Assembly (NCBI GenBank): GCA_043764135.1
Contig: JAYUKV010000005.1
Span: forward strand, 1 to 22,302
From: JAYUKV01 sp043764135
GTDB taxonomy: Bacteria > Patescibacteriota > JACMRA01
Direction: 5' to 3'
Length of the DNA: 22,302 nt
Shown: in pieces, positions 15,086 to 22,249 of the stretch
Layout: each line of letters starts with the position of its first letter
Position numbering within the stretch: position 1 is the first letter of the stretch
The notes under the pieces: generated by a model
The model's input: only the letters and a program-made list of their open reading frames with translations
The model's database searches: none
What the model was told of the DNA's origin: nothing
Position numbers and translations under genes: made by a program

Positions 15086-16159
15086 TTAATATTTACTTAG
15101 GATAGACTTGTAAAGCTCCAGATACTCTTCTGACATTGTTTCAATATCAAAAAGCATTTTGGCGCGAACAGAAATGTATTTACGTTTCATGTGAACAAGT
15201 TTATCAAAATGCTTGATACCTTCTTCAAAATCCTCTACACAAAAACCTGTTCTTCCCTGTTCAATAAGTTCTGGCAATGCTCCTTTACGAATTGCAAGAG
15301 TTGGTGTCCCACTGCATGCTGCCTCGCAAATAGTAAGACCAAAAGGATCTCGGAAGTTAGTCGGGTGTAAGTTAATAAGAGCGTTTCTTAACAGATCTGA
15401 TTTTTCCTTAACTGCCAGCTCGCCGAGAAATTCAACTTTATCACCATCGATGAGGGGTTCAATTTTCTCTTTAAAGTAAGTTTCGCCAAAGTGATCAATC
15501 TTACCTGCAAGTTTCAGTTTTATACCCCATGCAGAAGCGATTTCAATTGCTTTATGGGGGTATTTTTCTGGATCAAATCTGCCCAAAAAACATACATAGT
15601 CTTCAGGATGCATATTCAATGGAAAGTCAGAAGTATCAACAGAGTTGTATACTGTGCCTGCCCAATTAATACTTTCTGGATATGCTTGCCGTTGGTTGTC
15701 TGAGATTGAGTTAAAGTGCAGGTGACCGTTTAAGTCAAAGAACTCTTGTTGCTCAACACTATAACCACCATGGAGTGTTGTTAGAATAGGTCGCTCAGGA
15801 ACTACACCCTCTTCCATCATCTCACGTAAAATATTTGTATGTCTGTTAAAGTGAGAATGATAGAGATCAACCCAATTGCAGTGGCTTAAGATATGCTCAC
15901 GAAATTTAATGTCAGTATTAAATACTAACTTGTCATGACTATCTCTATCTTCTTCAGTTAAAGCGAAGAAAAGATGCTTATCTACAAGCTCCAACAATTC
16001 ACAAGGCACATCGGAATCACCTGTACCGATTAACTTGATGTTGCAATACGCGGATAAACCTTTAACAATGTTAAAGATAACTCTTTCTGTACCTCCGTAT
16101 TTTAGAGGTGGAACAGGAAGATAAGGCGCTGAAAAAACTAAGATATTGAGTTTGTTCAT
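15086..16159 (-). CDS. glycosyltransferase family 4 (GT-B fold)
   Basis: A cytoplasmic, retaining GT4-type sugar transferase, probably acting in cell-surface polysaccharide or glycolipid synthesis. The acceptor-side motif YGGTERV is at 21-27, followed by DLYHSHF and LTTLHGG. The donor-binding domain begins at FLGRFDPEKYPHKAIEIA (191-208). The nucleotide-sugar site is DPFGLTICEAACSGTPTLAI (271-290) with RKGALPELIE, carrying the paired Glu residues of the family. The frame also opens at TTG 16192, but the ATG at 16159 (MNKLNILVFSAPYLPVPP) is where these proteins normally begin, giving 357 aa. It is divergent from the PAP2 gene and separated by only 21 bases from the convergent laccase-domain gene. 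Sugar donor and acceptor cannot be told. Confidence 0.92.
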   Translation of the reverse strand: MNKLNILVFSAPYLPVPPLKYGGTERVIFNIVKGLSAYCNIKLIGTGDSDVPCELLELVDKHLFFALTEEDRDSHDKLVFNTDIKFREHILSHCNWVDLYHSHFNRHTNILREMMEEGVVPERPILTTLHGGYSVEQQEFFDLNGHLHFNSISDNQRQAYPESINWAGTVYNSVDTSDFPLNMHPEDYVCFLGRFDPEKYPHKAIEIASAWGIKLKLAGKIDHFGETYFKEKIEPLIDGDKVEFLGELAVKEKSDLLRNALINLHPTNFRDPFGLTICEAACSGTPTLAIRKGALPELIEQGRTGFCVEDFEEGIKHFDKLVHMKRKYISVRAKMLFDIETMSEEYLELYKSILSKY

Positions 16160-16219
16160 TTGTGGACCAGTCCTTGTATAAAATTCTTTCAAAGAAGAGA
16201 AGCTAATTAAGCTTTACAA

Positions 16220-16225
16220 TATAAT
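16220..16225 (+). promoter_or_regulatory. candidate -10 box for the PAP2 gene
   Basis: A perfect TATAAT lies in the spacer between the divergent glycosyltransferase and PAP2 genes, but no good -35 box is found 16-18 bases upstream. A 9-codon frame (ATG 16236 to TAA 16263) follows and could be a leader or chance. Confidence 0.35.
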
Positions 16226-16302
16226 CCTTCAGTTTATGCGGGTAATTGTCAACAACCAGGACTAAAGTTGCAATAATTTTACAAGTCAGTAATATTTGTA
16301 GT

Positions 16303-16938
16303 ATGTTCATAACCTTTTTGGTTATTTGTTTGTTGTTTATATTTATTTTTATCTTCTTAACAGCTAATTTGGGTCAAAAATGGCTAGTTAATATTGATTT
16401 AGATTTTACAAAATATTTAGCTACACACAAACGTAACCAGTTCAAAAACATTTTTTTTAAATATATAGATAAAGTATTTATTCTTTGCGTGATAGGAGTT
16501 ATACTGACAACTTTTTATAGACTAACCAAAATCGAATTCTACCCATCTATAATCACTACATTTAATAAATTATCACTTAAGATATTTCTACCATGGATTA
16601 CAGTTGCTCTTATTGTAGTATTAATTAAACGATTAATCAGAAGATCCAGACCTCATTATATGCCACTTAAGGTTTATACTGATAATTCATTTTCTTTTCC
16701 CTCGTTACATGCAGCATCTTCGATAGTTATTGCATTGGGAATACTTAATGTATTACTGTCTTACTCTAGCTACTTTAACTCTTCAATTATTGGTATTATA
16801 TTATTAATAACAACCTTAACAGCAAGTCATATATTAGTATGTTATTCTAGAGTCTATCTTGGGGTGCATTATCTTAGCGATGTAGTAGCAGGGACTACAG
16901 TAGGATTCGTTGTCTATGGATTGTTTATTAGATTGTAA
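16303..16938 (+). CDS. PAP2-family membrane phosphatase
   Basis: An integral membrane lipid phosphatase of the PAP2 superfamily (undecaprenyl-pyrophosphate or phosphatidate-type), 211 aa from ATG 16303. The three catalytic motifs are in order: K-x6-RP at 109-117 (KRLIRRSRP), PSLH at 133-136 (phosphatase variant of PSGH), and SR-x5-H-x3-D at 182-193 (SRVYLGVHYLSD). About six hydrophobic helices are visible, the first being FITFLVICLLFIFIFIFL. The frame extends upstream to TTG 16246, which would add a basic N-terminus before the first helix; neither start has a clear Shine-Dalgarno. With the neighbouring glycosyltransferase this suggests an envelope lipid-carrier role such as recycling of undecaprenyl phosphate, which is inference. 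Confidence 0.9.
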   Translation: MFITFLVICLLFIFIFIFLTANLGQKWLVNIDLDFTKYLATHKRNQFKNIFFKYIDKVFILCVIGVILTTFYRLTKIEFYPSIITTFNKLSLKIFLPWITVALIVVLIKRLIRRSRPHYMPLKVYTDNSFSFPSLHAASSIVIALGILNVLLSYSSYFNSSIIGIILLITTLTASHILVCYSRVYLGVHYLSDVVAGTTVGFVVYGLFIRL

Positions 16939-17002
16939 CTTTAAGGGCGTTGCCTCAGGGATTTATCACAATGTACAAGGATGCACAAATTTATAAAAAA
17001 AT

Positions 17003-17794
17003 ATGAAAACTATAATCATTACTGGAATTTCTTCTGGATTCGGAAATCACATTACCACAAAACTATTAAATGATGGTTATCGAGTTATTGGAACTATCAG
17101 AAATATTTCTGATAAAAACAACTTGGAATTTATTGATCACCAAAATTTTAAACTTGCATTACTTGATTTATCAAGTAAAGAATCTGTTGAAAATTTTGTA
17201 AGTTCTACTTCAAATGAAGAAGTGTATAGTTTAATTAATAATGCTGGATATGCAATAGCAGGATCTTTAGAAGAAGTTGAATTCAATGACATTCAAACAG
17301 GCTTTACTGTCAACGTTTTGCATCCAATTCTACTTACACAATTATTACTGCCTAAAATACGAGATCAAAAAGGTGTCATTGTAAACATTTCTTCACTTCT
17401 GGGTATTAAATCACAAGCTGGGTTGGGAGTTTATAGCTCGTTTAAGTTTGCAATTGAGGGTTTAAGCGAATCTTTAAAGCTTGAAATGGAAAAGTTTGAT
17501 GTCAAAGTAGCTCTAATTGAACCCGGTCCGTTTCAAACAAATTTTGTAAATAGAATTAGTGAGACACCTGATTCAGTTTTGGAAGATTACAAAAACAATT
17601 CTGCTACCAAATTAAAAGAGTTGTACTTAGAAAATAATCACAACAGAGAATCAAACTTAGATTTAATTTATGAAGCTGTTGTTGCCGCATTAGATAAATC
17701 TCAAAATGATTTTAGAATTATGGTTGGCAAATATAGCGATACAATGAGGAGTAAAAAAATTGATGACCTCAAATCCGCCAAAATAATCAATTAA
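17003..17794 (+). CDS. short-chain dehydrogenase/reductase (SDR)
   Basis: A classical SDR oxidoreductase, 263 aa. The NAD(P)-binding motif TGISSGFG is at 7-14, and NNAG at 79-82. The catalytic residues Asn 104 (VNVLHP), Ser 130/131 (VNISSLLG), Tyr 144 and Lys 148 (YSSFK) are all present, and IEPGPFQTNF (172-181) follows the active site. Arg residues after the second strand (TIRN, 31-34) suggest NADP(H), which is inference. The substrate cannot be deduced. Start at ATG 17003 with an AT-rich leader and no clear Shine-Dalgarno. It is downstream of the PAP2 gene in the same direction, with 64 bases between them, and is followed by the inverted-repeat element. Confidence 0.92.
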   Translation: MKTIIITGISSGFGNHITTKLLNDGYRVIGTIRNISDKNNLEFIDHQNFKLALLDLSSKESVENFVSSTSNEEVYSLINNAGYAIAGSLEEVEFNDIQTGFTVNVLHPILLTQLLLPKIRDQKGVIVNISSLLGIKSQAGLGVYSSFKFAIEGLSESLKLEMEKFDVKVALIEPGPFQTNFVNRISETPDSVLEDYKNNSATKLKELYLENNHNRESNLDLIYEAVVAALDKSQNDFRIMVGKYSDTMRSKKIDDLKSAKIIN

Positions 17795-17841
17795 AAGAAT
17801 TATTGTACCCAATAAGGGCGCGAATTTATTTTAGCTTGCGA

Positions 17842-18039
17842 CACCCCATCATTTTTCCCCTGAAGATTCAGGGGATGTCACTTGTGACAGGGGTCGTGAT
17901 TGCTGCTAGTTGTGCATTGCTTGGTTGTAGTGTAATTTTTTTAAATAGATTAAATGTTGCTTTCTAAATTAGCAGCATTCGCGACCCCTGTCAGCTAACG
18001 CTGACATCCCCTGAATCTTCATGGGAAATTGAGGTTGTG
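17842..18039. repeat. long inverted-repeat (MITE/REP-like) element
   Basis: Two near-identical arms (17854-17908 and 17970-18028) face each other around a 61-base AT-rich loop, with weaker complementarity extending to 17842 and 18039. Each arm is itself palindromic: CCCCTGAAGATTCAGGGG plus TGTCACTTGTGACA on the left, and TGTCAGCTAACGCTGACA plus CCCCTGAATCTTCATGGG on the right. The inner stems differ in sequence but keep pairing. The outer ends match the short repeat at 1611-1657. No transposase is encoded, so it would be a non-autonomous mobile element, a REP-type unit or a structured RNA. Confidence 0.75.
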
Positions 18040-18072
18040 TTAATATTTACTTAGAATTTGGGTTTTTGAAAT

Positions 18073-18106
18073 AAACCCTCCTGCATTTTTCAGCAAGGAG
18101 GGTTTT
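18073..18106 (-). terminator. hairpin terminator, usable in both directions
   Basis: AAACCCTCCT (18073-18082) pairs with AGGAGGGTTT (18096-18105), with GC/GC continuing the stem. On the minus strand it lies about 11 bases after the stop of the 52-residue gene and ends in a T-rich tail; the plus strand also ends in TTTT. Confidence 0.75.
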
Positions 18107-18116
18107 AATATAGAAT

Positions 18117-18275
18117 CTATCTAGTTGATAAAATGTCAGCAATCGCCTTTAACGATTTTTGTTTTTCAGGTGTAAGGCTTGCAAAAAACTCATCTGCGAG
18201 TTCTTTATTGGTTGGAGGTTTTGGACGTTTAAATTTACTTAAGAATTCAGAGATTTTACTTAGTAGTGTTTTCAT
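18117..18275 (-). CDS. small conserved-looking protein, 52 aa
   Basis: A short gene well supported by its signals. The ATG at 18275 follows the Shine-Dalgarno AAGAGGT (18281-18287) with a 5-base spacer, and the TAG at 18117-18119 is followed by a hairpin terminator. The protein begins MKTLLSKISEFLSKFKRPKP. It has an amphipathic basic N-terminal helix, a Pro-rich turn (RPKPPTNKE), and a second helix region with FFASLTPEKQKSLKAIADIL. It could be membrane-associated through the first helix. It starts 10 bases after the end of the membrane-protein pseudogene, so both were probably one transcription unit. No family recognised. Confidence 0.65.
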   Translation of the reverse strand: MKTLLSKISEFLSKFKRPKPPTNKELADEFFASLTPEKQKSLKAIADILSTR

Positions 18276-18285
18276 GTTGTACCTC

Positions 18286-19214
18286 TTAGTTTAATGTAAA
18301 AAACTCAGAATCAATCAAACAAATTGCTTCTAACTTTGTAGTGCAATTATTTGCTTTAGTCAAAATGCTTGTAAAAATTACAGTTTGATTTGGAGTTAAA
18401 TAAAATTTGATTGCATCAATCAATTTATTATACTGATCATCTGTAACTGTTATTAAGTTGTTATTGACCCATAAGCTAAAGAAATTAAATTCAGAACTTG
18501 GTACTTTAACAAGTTTTGAAATCTGAAAGTACCAGACCTGCTTTAAAATCTTATCATTTAGAACAATTCCGTTTAAACAGCAGAAAAGAAAAGTAATAAT
18601 ACCTACTTACCCATGGCTCAATTTTTGAGGTTGAATTGTATTCATTCCTTCAATAAAAGTATAAACTCCATTAGATGTTCTGGAGTAAATAGTTTTACTT
18701 GCCCATGGTATATTGTTTGTTATCCAAAGCGGATCACTAAAACATTTGAAAACATCAACGTAGTCAACATCTTCAACTGCATTATAAGAAAATGACTTGT
18801 GATCAAGTATAGTTTTTCTGTTTTTGGATATTACGCCAAGTTTTGATAAGTTTTTATCAACAGCATACCAGTACCATTTATGAAAAAAACGTTGATAAAA
18901 ATTGAAATCAAAGTCTTTACCAAGAATAATATTCATTAATTTTTGCTTGGTAAAACATGCAATTAGAAATGGTGGGTTTTCATTTGCTACAGCTAATATA
19001 ACATATAGAACTGTTAATAAAGTTGTAACAAGCCAAACTACATTAAAACCACTTAATGTGAAAATGTTGATAATGCAGTTGCATTCTCAGAAGTGTAAAC
19101 TTTTAACCAATCTAGTTTTGTAAATTGCAATAATGCCAAAGGTATTCCGATAGCTGATATTATCAAACTTATTAGTAAGATTAATAATATTGTTGGTAAT
19201 TTTATACCAATCAT
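18286..19214 (-). pseudogene. membrane protein gene broken by one frameshift and one in-frame TAA
   Basis: The ATG at 19214 has an excellent Shine-Dalgarno (GGAG, 6-base spacer) and starts MIGIKLPTILLILLISLIIS, a membrane helix. This frame stops at 19053-19055, but a -1 shifted frame, open from about 19086, continues seamlessly. It contains a second membrane helix (FNVVWLVTTLLTVLYVILAV), then the segment NIILGKDFDFNFYQRFFHKW through QPQKLSHG. It meets TAA at 18607-18609 and goes on in the same frame as VGIITFLFCCLNGIVLNDK to a final TAA at 18286-18288. Total length is one base short of 310 codons, as a single-base deletion would give. No start codon serves the later parts well. The ancestral product would be a ~309-aa protein with two N-terminal helices. 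No family recognised. Confidence 0.6.
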
Positions 19215-19254
19215 ATTAAACTCCGTGTGATTATTGTACAATCTGTATTAGGCT

Positions 19255-19270
19255 TACCTAACATTAGGTA
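19255..19270. promoter_or_regulatory. possible operator dyad
   Basis: TACCTAA-CA-TTAGGTA is a perfect 7-bp inverted repeat. It directly follows the candidate -10 box of the minus-strand promoter at 19269-19297, a position where a repressor would block initiation. Confidence 0.4.
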
Positions 19271-19297
19271 TTTACCGAAAAAAAAACCTATTGTCAA
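19269..19297 (-). promoter_or_regulatory. candidate promoter of the membrane-protein pseudogene
   Basis: On the minus strand a perfect TTGACA (19297-19292) is followed after 17 bases by TAAATA (19274-19269), a weak -10. It lies about 55 bases ahead of the ATG at 19214. Confidence 0.45.
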
Positions 19298-19411
19298 GGA
19301 CTTTTGACTTATTTTTAGTGATTAAGTTGATAATCAAATACTTAATAAAACACGGTTAAGTTAATCCAACAATCCTACGTATTGTTTATTCGGTTGTAAA
19401 TTTATTAAGAC

Positions 19412-19439
19412 AAAAAAAGTACCCTTTCGGGTGTTTTTT
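19412..19439 (-). terminator. intrinsic terminator of trigger factor
   Basis: On the minus strand CACCCGAAAGGGT forms a short stem with a GAAA tetraloop (19421-19433) right after the tig stop, followed by seven T residues (19418-19412). The plus strand also has a T-run (19434-19439), so it may work in both directions. Confidence 0.75.
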
Positions 19440-20808
19440 ATTGAGCAATTTTCTCGATTAAATAATCTAAAGCTTTTCTGTTAGCTAGATTATCACCTAT
19501 CATGTCTGTTAACTCTTGTTCTGACGCTTTCTCAGGATAGCCGTACATTGAAGGTGATGCTTTGATTTGGTCTACATAAACCTTAAGTTCATCAATAGAT
19601 GGTAATTCTAACTTCTTAGTTCTGATTACTGTAAGATATGTGTATTGAAGTTTTAATTCCTTCTTTACATTTTCTTCGATCTCAGATCTAACGGTTAGAG
19701 AGTCAGCATTTTCAATGTTCTTATTCTCTGACTTCATTCCCATTGCTTGAAATGCTTTACCGATTGGTTGACCTGATCGTTGAGCGTATTCAATTAGTTG
19801 GTTGAAGATTCTGTCTGTTTGTTGATTAACTACTTCAGATGAAATTGGGAAATTAGGTGAGTCAGAAATAATTTTTTCGATTACTGCTGTTTGTTTAAAA
19901 TTCTTTTCGAATTCTGCTTTTTCCATGTCATATCTAGTTTTGATAAAAGATTTGATACTTTCTTCTGATTCAAGTTGTTGCTTCTTCTCTTCTGAAGAGT
20001 CAACTATTTCTTGGATTGAATTAAACTTAGGAGTGTTTACTTCCTTGATGTTAGCTGTAAATTTTACAGTTTTACCTGCAAACTTTTCTGAAAAATAGTC
20101 AGAAGGAAATTCTACATCAAAAGTTTTGGATTCATCAGTTTTCATTCCTTGAACTGCAGCTTCAAACTCAGGTAAAAATTCATTAGAACCTAATAATAGA
20201 GTGTATTGATCTGAACCAAGTTCTGGATGAGATTCACCATCTAATTCTCCACTAAATGACATAACAACTTTATCACCGTCTTTTGCACCTTCTGTTGATG
20301 GGATATATTCGTTAGCGTCTTTCATTAAGTTACGAATTTGAGATTTTTCGTATGCTTCGTATTCTGGAAAATCTTGAGAAGTGTTATCTACTGTAACTTT
20401 TAGTTTTTCAATTTGATCTAGATCTACTTTTGGAAGTAAGTTAGCAATACATGAATAAACTAGGTTTTGATCATCGTCTTCTTTGATTGCTTTTTCTTCT
20501 GTTGTATCATATGCAAGTGATAGTAATACGCGTCCTTCTTTGGTCAAAGATTGATCAACTTCTTCAAAAGCAGTTTTAGAAGTTTCTTTTACAACTTTTT
20601 CCATTATTACTGATTCCAATGCTTGTGTATTAATATGCTTTAAAGCAACTTCCTTAGGAACCATTCCTGGTCGAAAACCATCCACTTTTACGTTCTTTAA
20701 TTCTTCATTTTGGAATTTATCAACAAGAGCTAAGTACTCGTCATTTTTTACAACAACATCGAATCTAGCATCAAGCTCATTGATAGTTAAATTATTTACC
20801 ATTGACAT
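19438..20808 (-). CDS. tig: trigger factor (ribosome-associated chaperone)
   Basis: The chaperone that binds the ribosomal exit tunnel and nascent chains. At 456 aa it has the usual three-part layout. The N-terminal ribosome-binding domain carries the signature loop as GFRPGMVP (44-51; usually GFRxGxxP). The FKBP-type prolyl isomerase domain covers about 175-258 (DGDKVVMSFSGELDGESHPE, then LLLGSNEFLPEFEAAVQGMK). The long helical C-terminal domain follows, with NFPISSEVVNQQTDRIF and the late EIEENVKKELKLQ. Two in-frame ATGs (codons 1 and 3) are possible starts; 20808 is used. It is followed immediately by a terminator and preceded, 58 bases away on the same strand, by the SufE-like gene. A housekeeping gene, intact. 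Confidence 0.95.
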   Translation of the reverse strand: MSMVNNLTINELDARFDVVVKNDEYLALVDKFQNEELKNVKVDGFRPGMVPKEVALKHINTQALESVIMEKVVKETSKTAFEEVDQSLTKEGRVLLSLAYDTTEEKAIKEDDDQNLVYSCIANLLPKVDLDQIEKLKVTVDNTSQDFPEYEAYEKSQIRNLMKDANEYIPSTEGAKDGDKVVMSFSGELDGESHPELGSDQYTLLLGSNEFLPEFEAAVQGMKTDESKTFDVEFPSDYFSEKFAGKTVKFTANIKEVNTPKFNSIQEIVDSSEEKKQQLESEESIKSFIKTRYDMEKAEFEKNFKQTAVIEKIISDSPNFPISSEVVNQQTDRIFNQLIEYAQRSGQPIGKAFQAMGMKSENKNIENADSLTVRSEIEENVKKELKLQYTYLTVIRTKKLELPSIDELKVYVDQIKASPSMYGYPEKASEQELTDMIGDNLANRKALDYLIEKIAQ

Positions 20809-20866
20809 ATCTTATTCTTAATAAAGTTGCTAAGTTGTGGTTATTTGTCAAATCTGAAGCTTCTAA

Positions 20867-21217
20867 TCAACTAGTTAAAAAAGTATATAATGATTCTAAA
20901 TTAGACTTTCTAAATGATGAGAAATATTTACCTAGTTGGTATTCTTTTAACACATCTCCTATTGATTCAAAATCACCTTTGGTTAACTCGATTAAATAAA
21001 TTAATGAATTTATGAATCTTGATTCAGAAAAAGCAAACTTTTGGTTATCAAGATTTACTAGCCATACTTTGGCGGTACAGTTAGGCATTTGATTGTTCTT
21101 AGTTTTGTACTTATCACAATCATCTATTATATTTATATCTCCCAATTGAATAAAAGCTTCGTAATGTTGAAGGTCGTTAATTGGAGATTTTAAAATTTTT
21201 AGGGTTTTGTTAATCAT
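20867..21217 (-). CDS. sufE: SufE-like cysteine desulfurase sulfur acceptor
   Basis: A SufE-family protein: it accepts sulfur from a SufS-type cysteine desulfurase on a catalytic Cys and passes it to Fe-S cluster assembly. The key signature is MPNCTAKVWLVN with the acceptor Cys at 47, matching the family's vPGCqSqVWL. The family's SPSRsNGL segment appears as SSFRKSNLESL near the end, and ESRFINSLIYLIELTKGD matches the middle helices. The start is ATG 21217 (116 aa; classical SufE is about 138 aa). The frame runs on to TTG 21274, but that lies over the Hsp20 promoter. No partner desulfurase gene is in the window. It may share a transcript with tig. Confidence 0.8.
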   Translation of the reverse strand: MINKTLKILKSPINDLQHYEAFIQLGDINIIDDCDKYKTKNNQMPNCTAKVWLVNLDNQKFAFSESRFINSLIYLIELTKGDFESIGDVLKEYQLGKYFSSFRKSNLESLYTFLTS

Positions 21218-21260
21218 AATATTTTGTTTATTTAAAAAGGTAAATGACGGTAAAATGAAA

Positions 21261-21287
21261 TTAGCAATTGACAAGTTAGGTTGCTAA
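21261..21287 (+). promoter_or_regulatory. CIRCE-like operator ahead of hsp20
   Basis: TTAGCAATT - 9 bases - GGTTGCTAA: the outer seven bases are a perfect inverted repeat. The 9-9-9 layout and the TTAGCA/TGCTAA ends equal those of CIRCE (TTAGCACTC-N9-GAGTGCTAA), the HrcA repressor site. It spans the -35 box of the Hsp20 promoter, as a heat-shock operator should. The inner two bases on each side deviate. Confidence 0.65.
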
Positions 21288-21296
21288 TGTTATATT
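21268..21296 (+). promoter_or_regulatory. consensus promoter of hsp20
   Basis: A perfect TTGACA (21268-21273), a 17-base spacer and TATATT (21291-21296). Transcription would start near 21303, giving an unusually long leader of about 175 bases before the ATG at 21478. Confidence 0.8.
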
Positions 21297-21303
21297 ATTA
21301 TCA

Positions 21304-21477
21304 GATAAAAATTCAATACATTTTTATCTATCTTTATATTTCACAAATTTAATTTTGTGCAAAAAATTAAGAAGCAAAAAGTAACGCATATTAACTCTTT
21401 ACTTCCTAATTATTAAAGAAAATCACAACTGTAAATATTTATAAATTAAAATAACTTAATAACATTTAATATTCATT
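21304..21477 (+). other. long AT-rich 5' leader of hsp20 with small hairpins
   Basis: The leader contains GATAAAAA/TTTTTATC (21304-21328) and CACAAA/TTTGTG (21342-21359) stems, and no clear Shine-Dalgarno before the ATG. Weak AT-rich stems would melt on heating, so an RNA-thermometer role is conceivable but unsupported beyond that. Confidence 0.3.
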
Positions 21478-21882
21478 ATGTCTAACCTACAAACTATTAT
21501 GGATTCTTTTTTTGATGATGTCAGACCTTTGGTTTATCGTCAAGCAAACTCATTATCATTACCAGCATTGAACGTAAAGGAGTTCGATGATAAATATGAA
21601 GTGACATTAACAATACCTGGAATCGATGCTTCTAAGATCAAAATAGAACTAGTCGAAAAAGTTTTAAACATAACTTACAATCATACCGAAGAGGTAAAGG
21701 ATGAAAAGTCTAATCTCATTAGAGAAGAGTATAAACAGTTTTCATTTACAAGATCTTTAACACTCCCAAGATCAGTTGATGCAACATCTGTAAAGGCAAA
21801 TTCTAAGAATGGAATTTTAACCATTCTAATAACCAAGTCACCAGAATCTCAACCTAAAGTAATTGAAATAGAACATCTTTAA
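21478..21882 (+). CDS. Hsp20 / alpha-crystallin small heat-shock protein
   Basis: A 134-aa small heat-shock protein, an ATP-independent holdase that binds unfolding proteins as an oligomer. The N-terminal arm (1-27) starts MSNLQTIMDSFFDDVRPLV. The alpha-crystallin domain follows, from ALNVKEFDDKYEVTLTIPGI (30-49) through EYKQFSFTRSLTLPRSVDA (83-101) to the signature ANSKNGILTILI (106-117; A-x-x-x-NGxL). The tail is short, with a hydrophobic VIEI motif resembling the I-x-I/V anchor. Length is typical. It has its own consensus promoter overlapped by a CIRCE-like operator, so it is probably repressed by an HrcA-type regulator and induced by heat. It is divergent from the sufE-tig pair. Confidence 0.93.
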   Translation: MSNLQTIMDSFFDDVRPLVYRQANSLSLPALNVKEFDDKYEVTLTIPGIDASKIKIELVEKVLNITYNHTEEVKDEKSNLIREEYKQFSFTRSLTLPRSVDATSVKANSKNGILTILITKSPESQPKVIEIEHL

Positions 21883-22036
21883 TTAGCTAGATTTCTAAGG
21901 TAGCCACACACCTCCATTAGCAATACGACTCTTAACATGAATAGAGATTAAGTTTAATTTATTACTTTTTTTATATTTAAAATATTAAAAAATGTAATTT
22001 TACTTAATTTATAATTATTTTGTAATTGAAATAATT

Positions 22037-22136
22037 CCTCACCAAGTGGCCTATCGGCAACTTGGTGAGGGGGAGAACCGGAAATTGACCTGGTCAATTT
22101 CCGGCTTTCTCATCCTCATTTTGCCCCGAAAGGGGC
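22037..22136 (+). repeat. cluster of three strong hairpins (possible structured RNA)
   Basis: Stem 1: CCTCACCAAGT pairs with ACTTGGTGAGG (22037-22070), with GCC/GGC inside. Stem 2: CCGGAAATTGAC pairs with GTCAATTTCCGG (22078-22104), and flanking GAGAA and TTCTC can extend it. Stem 3: GCCCC-GAAA-GGGGC (22123-22136) with a GNRA-type loop. The paired parts are much richer in G+C than the surroundings. No T-run follows any of them, so they are not ordinary terminators. A small RNA or a REP-type cluster is possible. Confidence 0.5.
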
Positions 22137-22249
22137 TAAATGTGAAAATATTTAATCTAATATAAGTTTTATCTAAATTTAATATTTTTGGTTTGAAATA
22201 TATAAATAGGACTTCCGCAAAACCCAATTTCGATTAAACACTCTAATTA

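Larger units (their letters stand above)
17795..18116. other. gene-free stretch: inverted-repeat element and terminator
   Basis: No coding frame is supported here. The stretch is filled by the inverted-repeat element (17842-18039) and the hairpin terminator at 18073-18106. Confidence 0.6.

Noticed and set aside
16944..17818. TAAGGGCG on both sides of the SDR gene as a target-site duplication
   Set aside because: The shared 8 bases have unrelated flanks and no inverted repeats, so chance is likely.
18607..18936. A separate 109-aa gene on the minus strand
   Set aside because: It lacks a Shine-Dalgarno, and the same frame is open both before its first ATG (with a membrane helix) and after its TAA, so it is the middle of one broken gene.
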